Positions 1 to 5,888 of a stretch of DNA of 6,602 nt are shown in pieces. The notes under the pieces are model-generated. The model saw only the letters and a program-made list of their open reading frames with translations. It did not search any database and had not been told where the DNA came from. Within the stretch, counting starts at the first letter, position 1. Each line of letters starts with the position of its first letter. The stretch is from contig CAYMCQ010000125.1 of the NCBI GenBank assembly GCA_964389025.1, positions 1 through 6,602 on the forward strand. The letters are read 5' to 3'. The position numbers and the translations under genes were made by a program. The DNA is from CAYMCQ01 sp964389025 (GTDB lineage Bacteria > Verrucomicrobiota > Verrucomicrobiia > Limisphaerales > CAYMCQ01).

Positions 1-1
1 C

Positions 2-1162
2 TTCCGTCAGCAAACATTGAAATTTGAAAATTGGGCTTTATTCAGCGTCTCCTTAGCTTACCGCAGGTTTCTGAGTGATTTTCCTGTAATCCCAATCGCA
101 AATATTTGGACTGATGTGCTTTTTTCCAGTCGCTCTGAGGAGAAACTTTATGTTGTTCAGACTTCATTCAAGATTATCCAACGCTGCATGTTGATGACGA
201 CCGATCCCGGTGACTTGGTGCTCGACCCGACGTGCGGTAGCGGCACGACGGCGTTTGTGGCGGAGCAGTGGGGACGGCGCTGGATCACGATTGACACCAG
301 CCGCGTCGCCGTCGCGCTGGCCCGCACCCGGTTGATGGCAGCCAAATTCCCTTACTACCTGCTGGCCGATTCACCCGAAGGCATCCGCAAAGAAATGGAA
401 TTGGGGAGCGCACGCGTCCCGCGTGCCGAATCCGGCGTCGCGCCGGATTCCCGTTCCACTAATTTGTCCGAACAAAGTTTTCGGCGCGACGCCGAAAACC
501 GCACGCGAGACGCGTGTGCTCCCGACATCAAACGCGGTTTCATCTATAAGCGCGTCCCGCACGTCACGCTCAAATCCATCGCCAACAATCCCGACATCAA
601 ACCCGGCCTGAGCCGCGCGGAGATTGACGCCGCCATCGCCAAACACGCGGACACCGAACTGCTCTACGACCAGCCTTACGAAGACAACAAACGCATCCGT
701 GTCACCGGCCCGTTCACCGTGGAAAGCCTCTCGCCGCACCGCGTCCTCGACACAGACGGCGACCGTCCCGCCACGGAAACCGAAGGCAAGAAACAATCCG
801 CCACCAGCCAGTTCGAGACGTTGATCATCGAGAACCTCAAGACCGCCGGCGTCCAGAACACGCGCAAAGGCGAACGGTTGAAATTTGATTCGTTGGAAAC
901 ATTTGCGGGAACATGGATTCATGCGGTTGGAAGTTACTCCGAAGGTTTTGGACTGCGGCAGTCCTCTGCCGCTTTGGAAAGTGCATCGCCAACCGAAAGC
1001 GGCAGAGGGCTGCCGCAGTCCAAGACGCTGGCGCGCGAATCGAATCAACAGAAAGTCCGTCGCGTCGCCATTTCCATCGGCCCGGAACACGGCACGGTTT
1101 CGCCGGAACAAGTTCAGGAAGCCGCCAAGGAAGCCGTGCAAGGCGTGGGTTTTATTTGTTGA
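2..1162 (+). CDS. Site-specific DNA methyltransferase (beta class, type III Mod-like), 5'-truncated by window, first part of a frameshifted gene
   Basis: This is the SAM-binding half of an adenine/cytosine-N methyltransferase of the N6_N4_Mtase type. The frame is open to the left edge (FRQQTLKFENW...), so TTG at 17 is not the real start. Family-like segments are YRRFLSDFPVIPIANIW (about 56-115), KLYVVQT (143-163) and then motif I, DPTCGSGTT, at 224-250, followed by EQWGRRWITIDTSRVAVALA. In beta-class enzymes the catalytic DPPY box and target-recognition region precede motif I, so they lie upstream of the window. Downstream, GFIYKRVPHVTLKSIANN (535-588), HADTELLYDQPYEDNKR and VRRVAISIGPEHGTV follow the pattern I know for this family. 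The frame stops at 1160-1162, but the family sequence continues in the next frame to 1752. Two palindromic repeats add about 40 residues each. No restriction or helicase partner follows, so it may be solitary or decaying. Confidence 0.88.
   Translation, partial: FRQQTLKFENWALFSVSLAYRRFLSDFPVIPIANIWTDVLFSSRSEEKLYVVQTSFKIIQRCMLMTTDPGDLVLDPTCGSGTTAFVAEQWGRRWITIDTSRVAVALARTRLMAAKFPYYLLADSPEGIRKEMELGSARVPRAESGVAPDSRSTNLSEQSFRRDAENRTRDACAPDIKRGFIYKRVPHVTLKSIANNPDIKPGLSRAEIDAAIAKHADTELLYDQPYEDNKRIRVTGPFTVESLSPHRVLDTDGDRPATETEGKKQSATSQFETLIIENLKTAGVQNTRKGERLKFDSLETFAGTWIHAVGSYSEGFGLRQSSAALESASPTESGRGLPQSKTLARESNQQKVRRVAISIGPEHGTVSPEQVQEAAKEAVQGVGFIC
404..523. repeat. 120-bp palindromic repeat element inserted in frame in the methyltransferase gene
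   Basis: Terminal inverted repeats at 404-427 and 500-523 match at 21 of 24 positions. Inside them, each half holds two local hairpins: 410-426 (GCACGCG stem, 3-base loop) and 428-450 (10-bp perfect stem GAATCCGGCG, loop TCG) on the left; 477-499 (10-bp perfect stem GTTTTCGGCG, loop CGA) and 501-517 (7-bp stem with one G-T pair) on the right. The 26-base centre (451-476) is unpaired. The length is exactly 40 codons and the gene's frame continues, adding ARVPRAESGVAP...RRDAENRTRDACAP to a variable linker before GFIYKRVPHVTLK. I see no target-site duplication. It carries no gene, so it would need to be moved by something else. Dispersal elsewhere in the genome cannot be tested here. Confidence 0.85.
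948..1023. repeat. 76-bp palindromic repeat, second type, inside the methyltransferase gene
   Basis: The 28-base arms at 948-975 and 996-1023 are inverted repeats with one mismatch, around a 20-base loop. Each arm also folds on itself: GCGGCAG/CTGCCGC with a 4-base loop occurs in both, and GGACTG-CGG-CAGTCC in the left arm. The family protein should run from WIHAVGSY almost directly to KVRRVAISIGPE; the extra sequence between (about 940-1050) includes this repeat plus flanks that may belong to the element, for example ACGCTGGCGCGC on the right. The reading frame is kept across it, and all three + frames are free of stops here. Its sequence is unrelated to the other two repeats in this gene. 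Confidence 0.85.
1147..1162 (+). other. Frameshift site: GGGTTTT heptamer followed by stop codon
   Basis: Reading GGT TTT ATT TGT TGA, the 5' frame ends here. Family members, as I remember them, have Gly-Phe-Asp-Leu-Leu at this point; adding one G between 1153 and 1154 gives GAT (Asp) and joins the frames exactly, so a one-base loss is the simplest explanation. The last seven in-frame bases before the break, G GGT TTT (1147-1153), also fit the X XXY YYZ pattern of -1 slippery sites. A -1 slip there would give Gly-Phe-Tyr-Leu-Leu, the full-length protein with Tyr for Asp. A possible downstream 7-bp stem (1172-1178 with 1204-1210) starts 18 bases after the heptamer, further than usual for a stimulator. 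Confidence 0.6.
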
Positions 1163-1752
1163 TCGTGTGCGGCTTCGCCTTTGACCCGCATGTGACTGAG
1201 GAAGCGAAGCGTTACGGCAAATTGCAGGTGGTCATCGCGCGGATGAATCCCGATCTGGCGATGGGCGACGAGTTATTAAAGAAAACCGGCGCTGGAAATC
1301 TGTTCATGGTGTTTGGTGAGTTGGACATGGAAGTAAACCGCGTTTCGGAGGGACGAGTTACACGAGTCCCAAATCAAAAGTCCGTGGAAAAGAGTGGGAC
1401 TCGTGGAACTCGTCCCTCCGAAGAAATGTTGGCCGTCACCATCAAAGGCGTGGACGTGTATGACCCGACGACCGGCCAGATCCGCAACAGCAGCACGGAC
1501 GACATCGCGTGCTGGTTCGTGGACACGGATTACAACGGCGAGAGTTTCTTCGTGCGCCAGGCCTATTTCACCGGCGCAGACGAGCCTTACGAAAAACTGA
1601 AACGCGCGCTGCGGTCGGAGATTGACGAGGCCGCGTGGCAGACGCTTTACAGCACCACGAGCCGCCCGTTCCCTTCACCCAAGAACAAGAAGATCGCCGT
1701 GAAGGTGATCAATCATTACGGCGATGAGGTTTTGAAGGTTCACGGGACTTGA
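1154..1752 (+). pseudogene. C-terminal part of the same DNA methyltransferase, separated by a one-base frameshift
   Basis: Starting at the frameshift, this frame reads LLIVCGFAFDPH, EEAKRYGKL, RMNPDLAMGDELLKKTGAGNLFMVFGE, GVDVYDPTTGQIR, STDDIACWFVDTDYNGESFFVRQAYFTGADEPYEKLKRALR and ends IAVKVINHYGDEVLKVHGT. These segments are the expected direct continuation of the preceding frame, so this is one gene and not a second one. It has no start of its own: the frame stays open upstream to 913, but that stretch is a shadow of the other frame. A third palindromic repeat (1344-1422) adds roughly 26 residues between EVNR and EMLAVTIKG without breaking the frame. Conservation is good right up to the stop at 1750-1752, so the break is recent, a sequencing error, or partly bypassed. 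No convincing terminator follows; 1753-1866 holds nothing I can name. Confidence 0.85.
1344..1422. repeat. 79-bp palindromic repeat, third type, inside the methyltransferase gene
   Basis: Arms at 1344-1371 and 1395-1422 are 28-base inverted repeats with a single mismatch around a 23-base loop. The arm contains two copies of ACGAGT and can fold locally through GGGAC/GTCCC. It interrupts the methyltransferase between GELDMEVNR and EMLAVTIKGVDVYDPTTG, adding about 26 residues (SEGRVTRVPNQK...RGTRPSE) without shifting the frame. The arm length equals that of the 948-1023 repeat, but the sequences differ. There is no T-run after it, so it is not a terminator. Confidence 0.85.
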
Positions 1753-1866
1753 CCATTACCCAAGGTTGCAAGCGGCGACTTGGCGGGGGAAAAATTAAAA
1801 TGCACCGGCGGGATTGATCCTTTTTGAAACCCTAATCCTCACCGGCGCACAAATTGTTCGGCCAAC

Positions 1867-2079
1867 TCAAGCCGGGAACGCCTGTTCGGTCTCCCGCTCC
1901 TGAACCAGGTCCTTTTCCGCCAGCACCCAGTCCTCCAGCGTCAACGGAAGGTCGCGCAGCTTGTCGCGAAACATTTCATACGCGTGCTGCCGCACCATTC
2001 CTTTGGTGACGCCGGGCGTGAACGGCTTCGGCTGTTCCATTGGCTCATACATTTTCGTTTTCATGGCTCGGACTTTCAC
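1867..2079 (-). CDS. Small DUF2934-like protein
   Basis: A 70-residue, charged, soluble protein with no signal peptide or membrane segment. Its core, VRQHAYEMFRDKL followed by LTLEDWVLAEKDLVQE (residues about 29-61), resembles the short DUF2934 pattern in which an AYE(I/L/M) helix is followed by a W..AE helix; members have no established function. The N-terminus is proline-rich (EQPKPFTPGVTKG). The start is uncertain: GTG at 2079 gives the longest form, but ATG at 2064 (MKTKMYEP) or 2052 also fits, and none has a clear ribosome-binding site. It lies 66 bases downstream of the CoA-binding gene on the same strand and may be co-transcribed with it. Protein-like composition and family resemblance support it as real; the family call is moderate. 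Confidence 0.6.
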   Translation of the reverse strand: MKVRAMKTKMYEPMEQPKPFTPGVTKGMVRQHAYEMFRDKLRDLPLTLEDWVLAEKDLVQERETEQAFPA

Positions 2080-2145
2080 AGGGAAACCTACGCCTCATTT
2101 TTCAGGTTTCAACTGGCGCGGGCAAAATTCTTTTCAGGAAGTTTC

Positions 2146-2514
2146 CTAAAGTTTTCCCGGTGAAACTCCCACGCCGACGATGCTGCACGCCTGGACCACG
2201 TTCAATCCAAGCCGTCCCGCTTGGGCCAGAACTTCGTCTGACTCCGTTCCTGGGTTGAGCCATAGCTCGTCGCAACCCTTCTTCGCGATGTCAGGCAGGA
2301 TTGTCAAAAGCGCTTGGGGCGGCAAATAAACACTCACCATCTGCGGGCGGACGGGCACATCCAGAATCCTTTGGTAAGTTTGTAGCCCTTCGATTTGCGT
2401 TTCGTTTGGGTTCACGGGATAAACCGTGAAGCCTTGCTGCAAGAACGCGCGGACAGCCTTGTTGCCGAATTTGGCGCGGTTCGAGGAAGCGCCGATTATT
2501 GCGACGGTTTTCAT
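2146..2514 (-). CDS. CoA-binding domain protein (CoA_binding_2 / YccU-like)
   Basis: A complete 122-residue protein made of one Rossmann-type CoA-binding domain, the usual length for this cytosolic family. Visible marks in order are the nucleotide-binding loop IIGASSNRAKFGNKAVRAF (residues 6-24), YPVNP (32-36) with IEGLQTYQRILDVP after it, WLNPGTESDEV (85-95) and the end motif ACSIVGVG (109-116). The family resembles the CoA-binding part of succinyl-CoA ligase and acyl-CoA synthetases but lacks any catalytic partner domain; it is thought to bind CoA or acyl-CoA, and its cellular role is not settled. ATG at 2514 is chosen because the first strand begins immediately (MKTVAIIGAS). No strong ribosome-binding site precedes it. 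It is followed by the small DUF2934-like gene. Confidence 0.92.
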   Translation of the reverse strand: MKTVAIIGASSNRAKFGNKAVRAFLQQGFTVYPVNPNETQIEGLQTYQRILDVPVRPQMVSVYLPPQALLTILPDIAKKGCDELWLNPGTESDEVLAQAGRLGLNVVQACSIVGVGVSPGKL

Positions 2515-2615
2515 CTGTCAAAGATTCCGCAGGAATAAAGCTGTTACAAGGCGCAATCGAAAGAAGCCGGTTTTTGAGGAGTTTCGCCTTGAATTTTCAG
2601 CAGAAAAGTAGATTA

Positions 2616-2644
2616 TTGAACAGGCCGGTTTGTCTAAATAAATT
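2616..2644 (+). promoter_or_regulatory. Possible sigma70-type promoter for the secreted lysozyme gene
   Basis: TTGAAC (2616-2621) and TAAATT (2639-2644) are 17 bases apart in an AT-rich stretch within otherwise GC-rich DNA. Each box matches the consensus at 4 of 6 positions. Transcription would start near 2651, leaving about 27 untranslated bases before ATG at 2678. Position and spacing are good but the boxes are weak. Confidence 0.35.
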
Positions 2645-2677
2645 TTAAAACATTTGTTGCCCCGCGTTCAAAGTTTC

Positions 2678-5521
2678 ATGAGTTCCCTAAAAATCCTTTT
2701 GCGCGGATTGCCCGGCTTGGGGGCTGCGGTTTTATTTTGTTCCCAGGCGCTGGCGCAACGTCCGCTGGGGATTGACGTTTCCCATTGGCAGGGCACGGGC
2801 ATCAACTGGACGAGCGTGAAGAATTCCGGAAGAACATTCGCCTGGGCCAAAGCGTCGGAAGGGACCGGTTTCACCGATTCGGCTTTCGCCGTCAACGCAG
2901 CCAACGCCAAAACCGCCGGCGTGTTGATAGGCGCATATCATTATGCCCGCTATGACAACAACCTCGGAACTGCGGGCGCGGCAGATGAGGCAGCGCACTT
3001 CTGGAGCGTCGCCAAAAACTACATCAAAGGAAGCGGCACATACCTGATGCCGATGCTCGATGTCGAACAAACTCCGGGAGCGAGTTACAACAAAACCACA
3101 CTCTCGCAATGGGTCAATGCGTGGTGCTCGAACGTCGTTTACAGCGCTTCACTGAGCAACGTCACCGTAAAACCCGTGATTTACACTTCTAGTTCGTTTG
3201 GCGCCACCTGGCTGGACAGCACCGTCGCTTCACAATGGACGCCGTGGATAGCCAATTGGAGAACCAATGATCCGCAGACTTATAATCTGAGCACCAGCCA
3301 AACGAGCCCGTGGTCCACCTGGACAGTGTGGCAATTCAGCGCCACCGGTTCAGTCCCAGGCGTGTCGGGCAATTGTGATGAGGATGTCTTCAACGGCACT
3401 TCGAACAGCCTGGCGACGCTCGTGATAGGCGGGCTAGGCCCGCCGTTCTTCCTTTCGCAGCCGTCGAACCGTCACGGCGACCAGGGCGGTTCGATCACGA
3501 TGACCGCGTCCGCTGGTGGCGCCGCGCCGCTCAAATATCAATGGCGCTTCAACGGAGCGAACATTTCGAGCGCAACGAACAGCGCACTCAGCCTCACCAG
3601 CATCCAGACCGGCGACGCCGGCAGCTACACGGTCGTCGTCACCAATTCATCCGGCAGCATCACCAGCGGCGTGGCCACGCTCACGGTGAACCCGCTTTTT
3701 TCGACGGTGTTCTCCGACAACTTCGACGCGAACTCGTCGGCGAACTGGACGGTCAACAAGTCTACGAACGACACCCGCGTCACTTTCAATTACGATTATT
3801 CTTCCAACGGAATCCCCTCCGCGCCGAATTCCGTCGGCAACACCACTCGCGGCGTGAAATTCGAGGCCAACATGACCAACGGCGTCACAGCCGCGCTCAA
3901 CATTTCACCCATCGGCCAGACTTTTTCCGGCAACTATCGCCTCCACTTCGACATGTGGATTAACGCCAACGGGCCTTTTCCAGCGGGCGGCACGGGTTCG
4001 ACTGAGCATCTGACCGCAGGTGTCGGCACGGCTGGCAATCGCGTGCAATGGAACAGCGGCACGGCGGACGGATTTTGGTTCGCGATTGACGGCGAAGGCC
4101 AGGCGACCGACACGTCGGCGACGTTGCCCGATGTTCGCGCCTATTCGGGAATCACTTTGCAAGCGGCGAACAGCGGAGTTTACGACGGCGGCCCTGAATC
4201 GAACATTCGCGGCAACGGCCACCCGTATTACTCGAATGTTTTTCCCGGCGGCCAGACCGCGCCCGCATTGCAGCAGTCCAATTACGCGCAGCAAACCGGC
4301 TCGCTGGACGTCGGCTGCGTCGGGTTTGCCTGGCGCGATGTCGTGGTCAACAAGACCAACAACACCGTCGAATGGTTCATTGACGGCCTGAAAATTTGCC
4401 GGATTACTAACGCGACGTTTACGGCGAGCAATATTTTCGTCGGCTACTGGGATTCGTTCACTTCGATTTCCGACAACACGAACTTGAGCTTCGGCCTCGT
4501 GGACAACGTGCGCGTCGAAGTCCAAGCCGGCGCGCCGACAATTTCATCGCAGCCGCAAAATCAAATCGTGACGCAAGGCTCGAACGCCACGTTCACCGTC
4601 ATCGCCAGCGGCGCGCCGACGCCGGGCTACCAATGGCGCTTCAACGGAACGAGCATCGCCAGCGCAACAACGAGCAGCTACACAAAAACCAGCGCGCAAA
4701 CAAGCGATGCCGGAAGTTACACCGTTGTCGTCACGAACACTTCCGGTTCAATCACCAGTTCTGTCGCAACACTCACAGTGAACGTTCCGCCTTCGATTTC
4801 AGGACAGCCGCAAAGCCTGACGGTCAACCAGACCAGCAACGCGGCGTTCTCTGTCACCGCGAGCGGTTCGCCTTCGCCCGGTTACCAATGGCGCTTCAAC
4901 GGCGCGAACATTTCCGGCGCAACGGCCAGCAGCTACACGCGCTCGAACGCGCAGCCCGGCGACGCGGGAAGCTACACCGTCGCCGTCACGAACGTTGCCG
5001 GCGCGGTCACCAGCGTGGTGGCGGTGTTGACGGTGAATGGCGCGCCATACATCACGGCGCAGCCGCAGGACAAAACGGGAAAGATCGGTGGCAGCGCGAC
5101 TTTCAACGTCTCTGCGGGTGGAACAGCCCCGTTCAGCTACCAGTGGCAGTTCAATGGGGCGGACATTGCCGGCGCAACGACGAACAGTTACACGCTCACC
5201 AATCTTCAAACGAACGACGCGGGTAGTTATTCCGTCACAGTCACGAACGTCGCAGGCTCAATCACCAGCTCGAACGCCATGCTGACCGTCGTGCCGCCGC
5301 AGCCGCCGCGCTTCGAGTTGATCAGTCAGTTGCCGGGTGGGAGCGCGCATTTGTTCCTGAGCGGGGAGATTGACAGCGTGTATGAAATTCACGGCTCGAC
5401 CAACTTGCTCGATTGGTCGCCGCTCGGAACCGTCACGAACACCAGCGACATGTCTGAGTTCATTGACTCTTCAGCCTCGACAGTTTCGTCCCGATACTAT
5501 CGGGCGAAATCTGTTCCCTAG
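2678..5521 (+). CDS. Secreted multidomain GH25 lysozyme with Ig-like and lectin-like modules
   Basis: A 947-residue exported protein. ATG at 2678 is preferred over TTG at 2654 because it directly opens a signal peptide (MSSLKILLRG, hydrophobic core, cut after SQALA). Residues about 29-245 form a GH25 muramidase, which hydrolyses the MurNAc-GlcNAc bond of peptidoglycan: GIDVSHWQG with D33, LDVE with D128 and E130, and SGNCDEDVFNG with D234 near the end, all consistent with the family's acidic centre. Then follow Ig-like module 1 (255-339), a beta-sandwich lectin/LamG-like region (340-618: FSDNFDANSSANW to FGLVDNVRVEV), Ig-like modules 2-4 (619-703, 704-788, 789-873) and a C-terminal module (874-947, YEIHGSTNLLDW...SRYYRAKSVP) of a kind common in secreted Verrucomicrobiota proteins. 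The Ig modules have YQWRFNG but lack the disulfide cysteines. Likely roles are wall remodelling or lysis of other cells; which one is not shown by the sequence. Confidence 0.93.
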   Translation: MSSLKILLRGLPGLGAAVLFCSQALAQRPLGIDVSHWQGTGINWTSVKNSGRTFAWAKASEGTGFTDSAFAVNAANAKTAGVLIGAYHYARYDNNLGTAGAADEAAHFWSVAKNYIKGSGTYLMPMLDVEQTPGASYNKTTLSQWVNAWCSNVVYSASLSNVTVKPVIYTSSSFGATWLDSTVASQWTPWIANWRTNDPQTYNLSTSQTSPWSTWTVWQFSATGSVPGVSGNCDEDVFNGTSNSLATLVIGGLGPPFFLSQPSNRHGDQGGSITMTASAGGAAPLKYQWRFNGANISSATNSALSLTSIQTGDAGSYTVVVTNSSGSITSGVATLTVNPLFSTVFSDNFDANSSANWTVNKSTNDTRVTFNYDYSSNGIPSAPNSVGNTTRGVKFEANMTNGVTAALNISPIGQTFSGNYRLHFDMWINANGPFPAGGTGSTEHLTAGVGTAGNRVQWNSGTADGFWFAIDGEGQATDTSATLPDVRAYSGITLQAANSGVYDGGPESNIRGNGHPYYSNVFPGGQTAPALQQSNYAQQTGSLDVGCVGFAWRDVVVNKTNNTVEWFIDGLKICRITNATFTASNIFVGYWDSFTSISDNTNLSFGLVDNVRVEVQAGAPTISSQPQNQIVTQGSNATFTVIASGAPTPGYQWRFNGTSIASATTSSYTKTSAQTSDAGSYTVVVTNTSGSITSSVATLTVNVPPSISGQPQSLTVNQTSNAAFSVTASGSPSPGYQWRFNGANISGATASSYTRSNAQPGDAGSYTVAVTNVAGAVTSVVAVLTVNGAPYITAQPQDKTGKIGGSATFNVSAGGTAPFSYQWQFNGADIAGATTNSYTLTNLQTNDAGSYSVTVTNVAGSITSSNAMLTVVPPQPPRFELISQLPGGSAHLFLSGEIDSVYEIHGSTNLLDWSPLGTVTNTSDMSEFIDSSASTVSSRYYRAKSVP
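4532..5296 (+). repeat. Three tandem 255-bp units encoding Ig-like modules
   Basis: Units begin at 4532, 4787 and 5042; landmark codons recur at exactly 255-base steps, for example the Tyr codon of YQW at 4628, 4883 and 5138. Parts are near-identical in DNA: CAATGGCGCTTCAACGG is shared by units 1 and 2 and by the separate Ig module at 3440-3694, while unit 3 has diverged more. The equal spacing and shared codons point to duplication of a module within the gene. Confidence 0.85.
5484..5509. other. Hairpin in the last codons of the lysozyme gene
   Basis: TTTCG-T-CCCGAT (5484-5495) pairs with ATCGGGCGAAA (5499-5509): eleven base pairs, one bulged T, and the loop ACT. It lies 10 bases before the stop codon, at a convergent junction where the next gene ends at 5534. 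There is no T-run on either side, so a factor-independent terminator is not supported; it could still block 3'-to-5' decay or be chance. Confidence 0.35.
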
Positions 5522-5533
5522 CGCAGCCCTTTA

Positions 5534-5755
5534 TCACTTCACCAGCCCGCTCGTTTGAATGGCATTTCGGATCCGCGCGGTTTCCATTTCCTCAATCTGT
5601 TGCGTTATGTGCTGCGGCGATTCCTCGACCGAGAACAAAAGATTCTGGAGGTGGACGGTGGTCGTCCGGGACTCCACTTCAATGAAAATGATCTCCTCGC
5701 TGTTAACGAGAATTTCGCCGCCTTTGTTGATTCGGTTCAGTTTGATGAGAGGCAT
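5534..5755 (-). CDS. FlbD-family small protein
   Basis: A 73-residue protein matching the FlbD pattern: an N-terminal short beta strand (MPLIKLNRI), GGEILVNSEEIIFIE (residues 12-26), a TTVHL strand and a following VEES..HITQQIEEME helix. FlbD proteins were named from flagellar operons, but similar small proteins also occur away from flagellar genes and have no settled function there. No flagellar gene is present here. ATG at 5755 is supported by the immediate family match; there is no clear ribosome-binding site (AATCCCCGCGAACT precedes it). The C-terminal tail (ARIRNAIQTSGLVK) goes beyond the family core. It ends 12 bases from the lysozyme gene and is divergent from ffh across a 133-base spacer that is AT-rich near 5770-5810. 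Confidence 0.78.
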   Translation of the reverse strand: MPLIKLNRINKGGEILVNSEEIIFIEVESRTTTVHLQNLLFSVEESPQHITQQIEEMETARIRNAIQTSGLVK

Positions 5756-5853
5756 AGTTCGCGGGGATTATGACCAGATTAATAATAAGAGAAAGATTAA
5801 GATTTGGAACACCCACCCATCTTGCTTGGGACACAGCCGCACGTTCGAGTAAA

Positions 5854-5882
5854 TTGACCACGCGTTCGTTTTCTCCTAGCCT
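5854..5882 (+). promoter_or_regulatory. Possible ffh promoter giving a leaderless transcript
   Basis: TTGACC (5854-5859, 5 of 6 to consensus) is followed after 17 bases by TAGCCT (5877-5882, 3 of 6). A start seven bases beyond the -10 box would fall on the ffh ATG at 5889. The -10 box is poor, so this is a suggestion only. Confidence 0.25.
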
Positions 5883-5888
5883 TGACAA

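Noticed and set aside
371..1141. Long minus-strand open frame (256 residues) opposite the methyltransferase
   Set aside because: It matches nothing I recognise, mirrors a strongly supported gene, and is open because of GC-rich codon bias and the stop-poor palindromes.
913..1153. Upstream extension of the second methyltransferase frame, as if a separate gene began at 913
   Set aside because: The residues (WKLLRRFWTAAVLCRFG...) are unlike the family and overlap the true frame; family sequence starts only at about 1154.
404..1422. Palindromes as transcription terminators or a CRISPR array
   Set aside because: They lie within coding sequence, have no T-run, and the three sequences differ with no regular spacer pattern.
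1753..1866. Possible terminator or repeat in the spacer (GGAT-TG-ATCC before TTTTT, and CACCGGCG twice)
   Set aside because: The stem has only four pairs with a two-base loop, and the 8-base direct repeat is short enough to be chance.
2654..2677. TTG at 2654 as start of the lysozyme
   Set aside because: It would add MLPRVQSF before the signal peptide, has no ribosome-binding site and lies almost on the predicted transcript start; ATG at 2678 gives a normal signal peptide.
3541..5226. Open frames on both strands within the lysozyme gene (3541-3963, 3905-4525 minus, 4633-5226, 4799-5209 minus)
   Set aside because: Arg/His/Gln-rich shadows of the Ig and lectin-like coding sequence with no domain match.
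4532..5296. 255-bp repeats as a non-coding satellite or CRISPR
   Set aside because: The period is 85 codons and each unit encodes one Ig-like module in frame.
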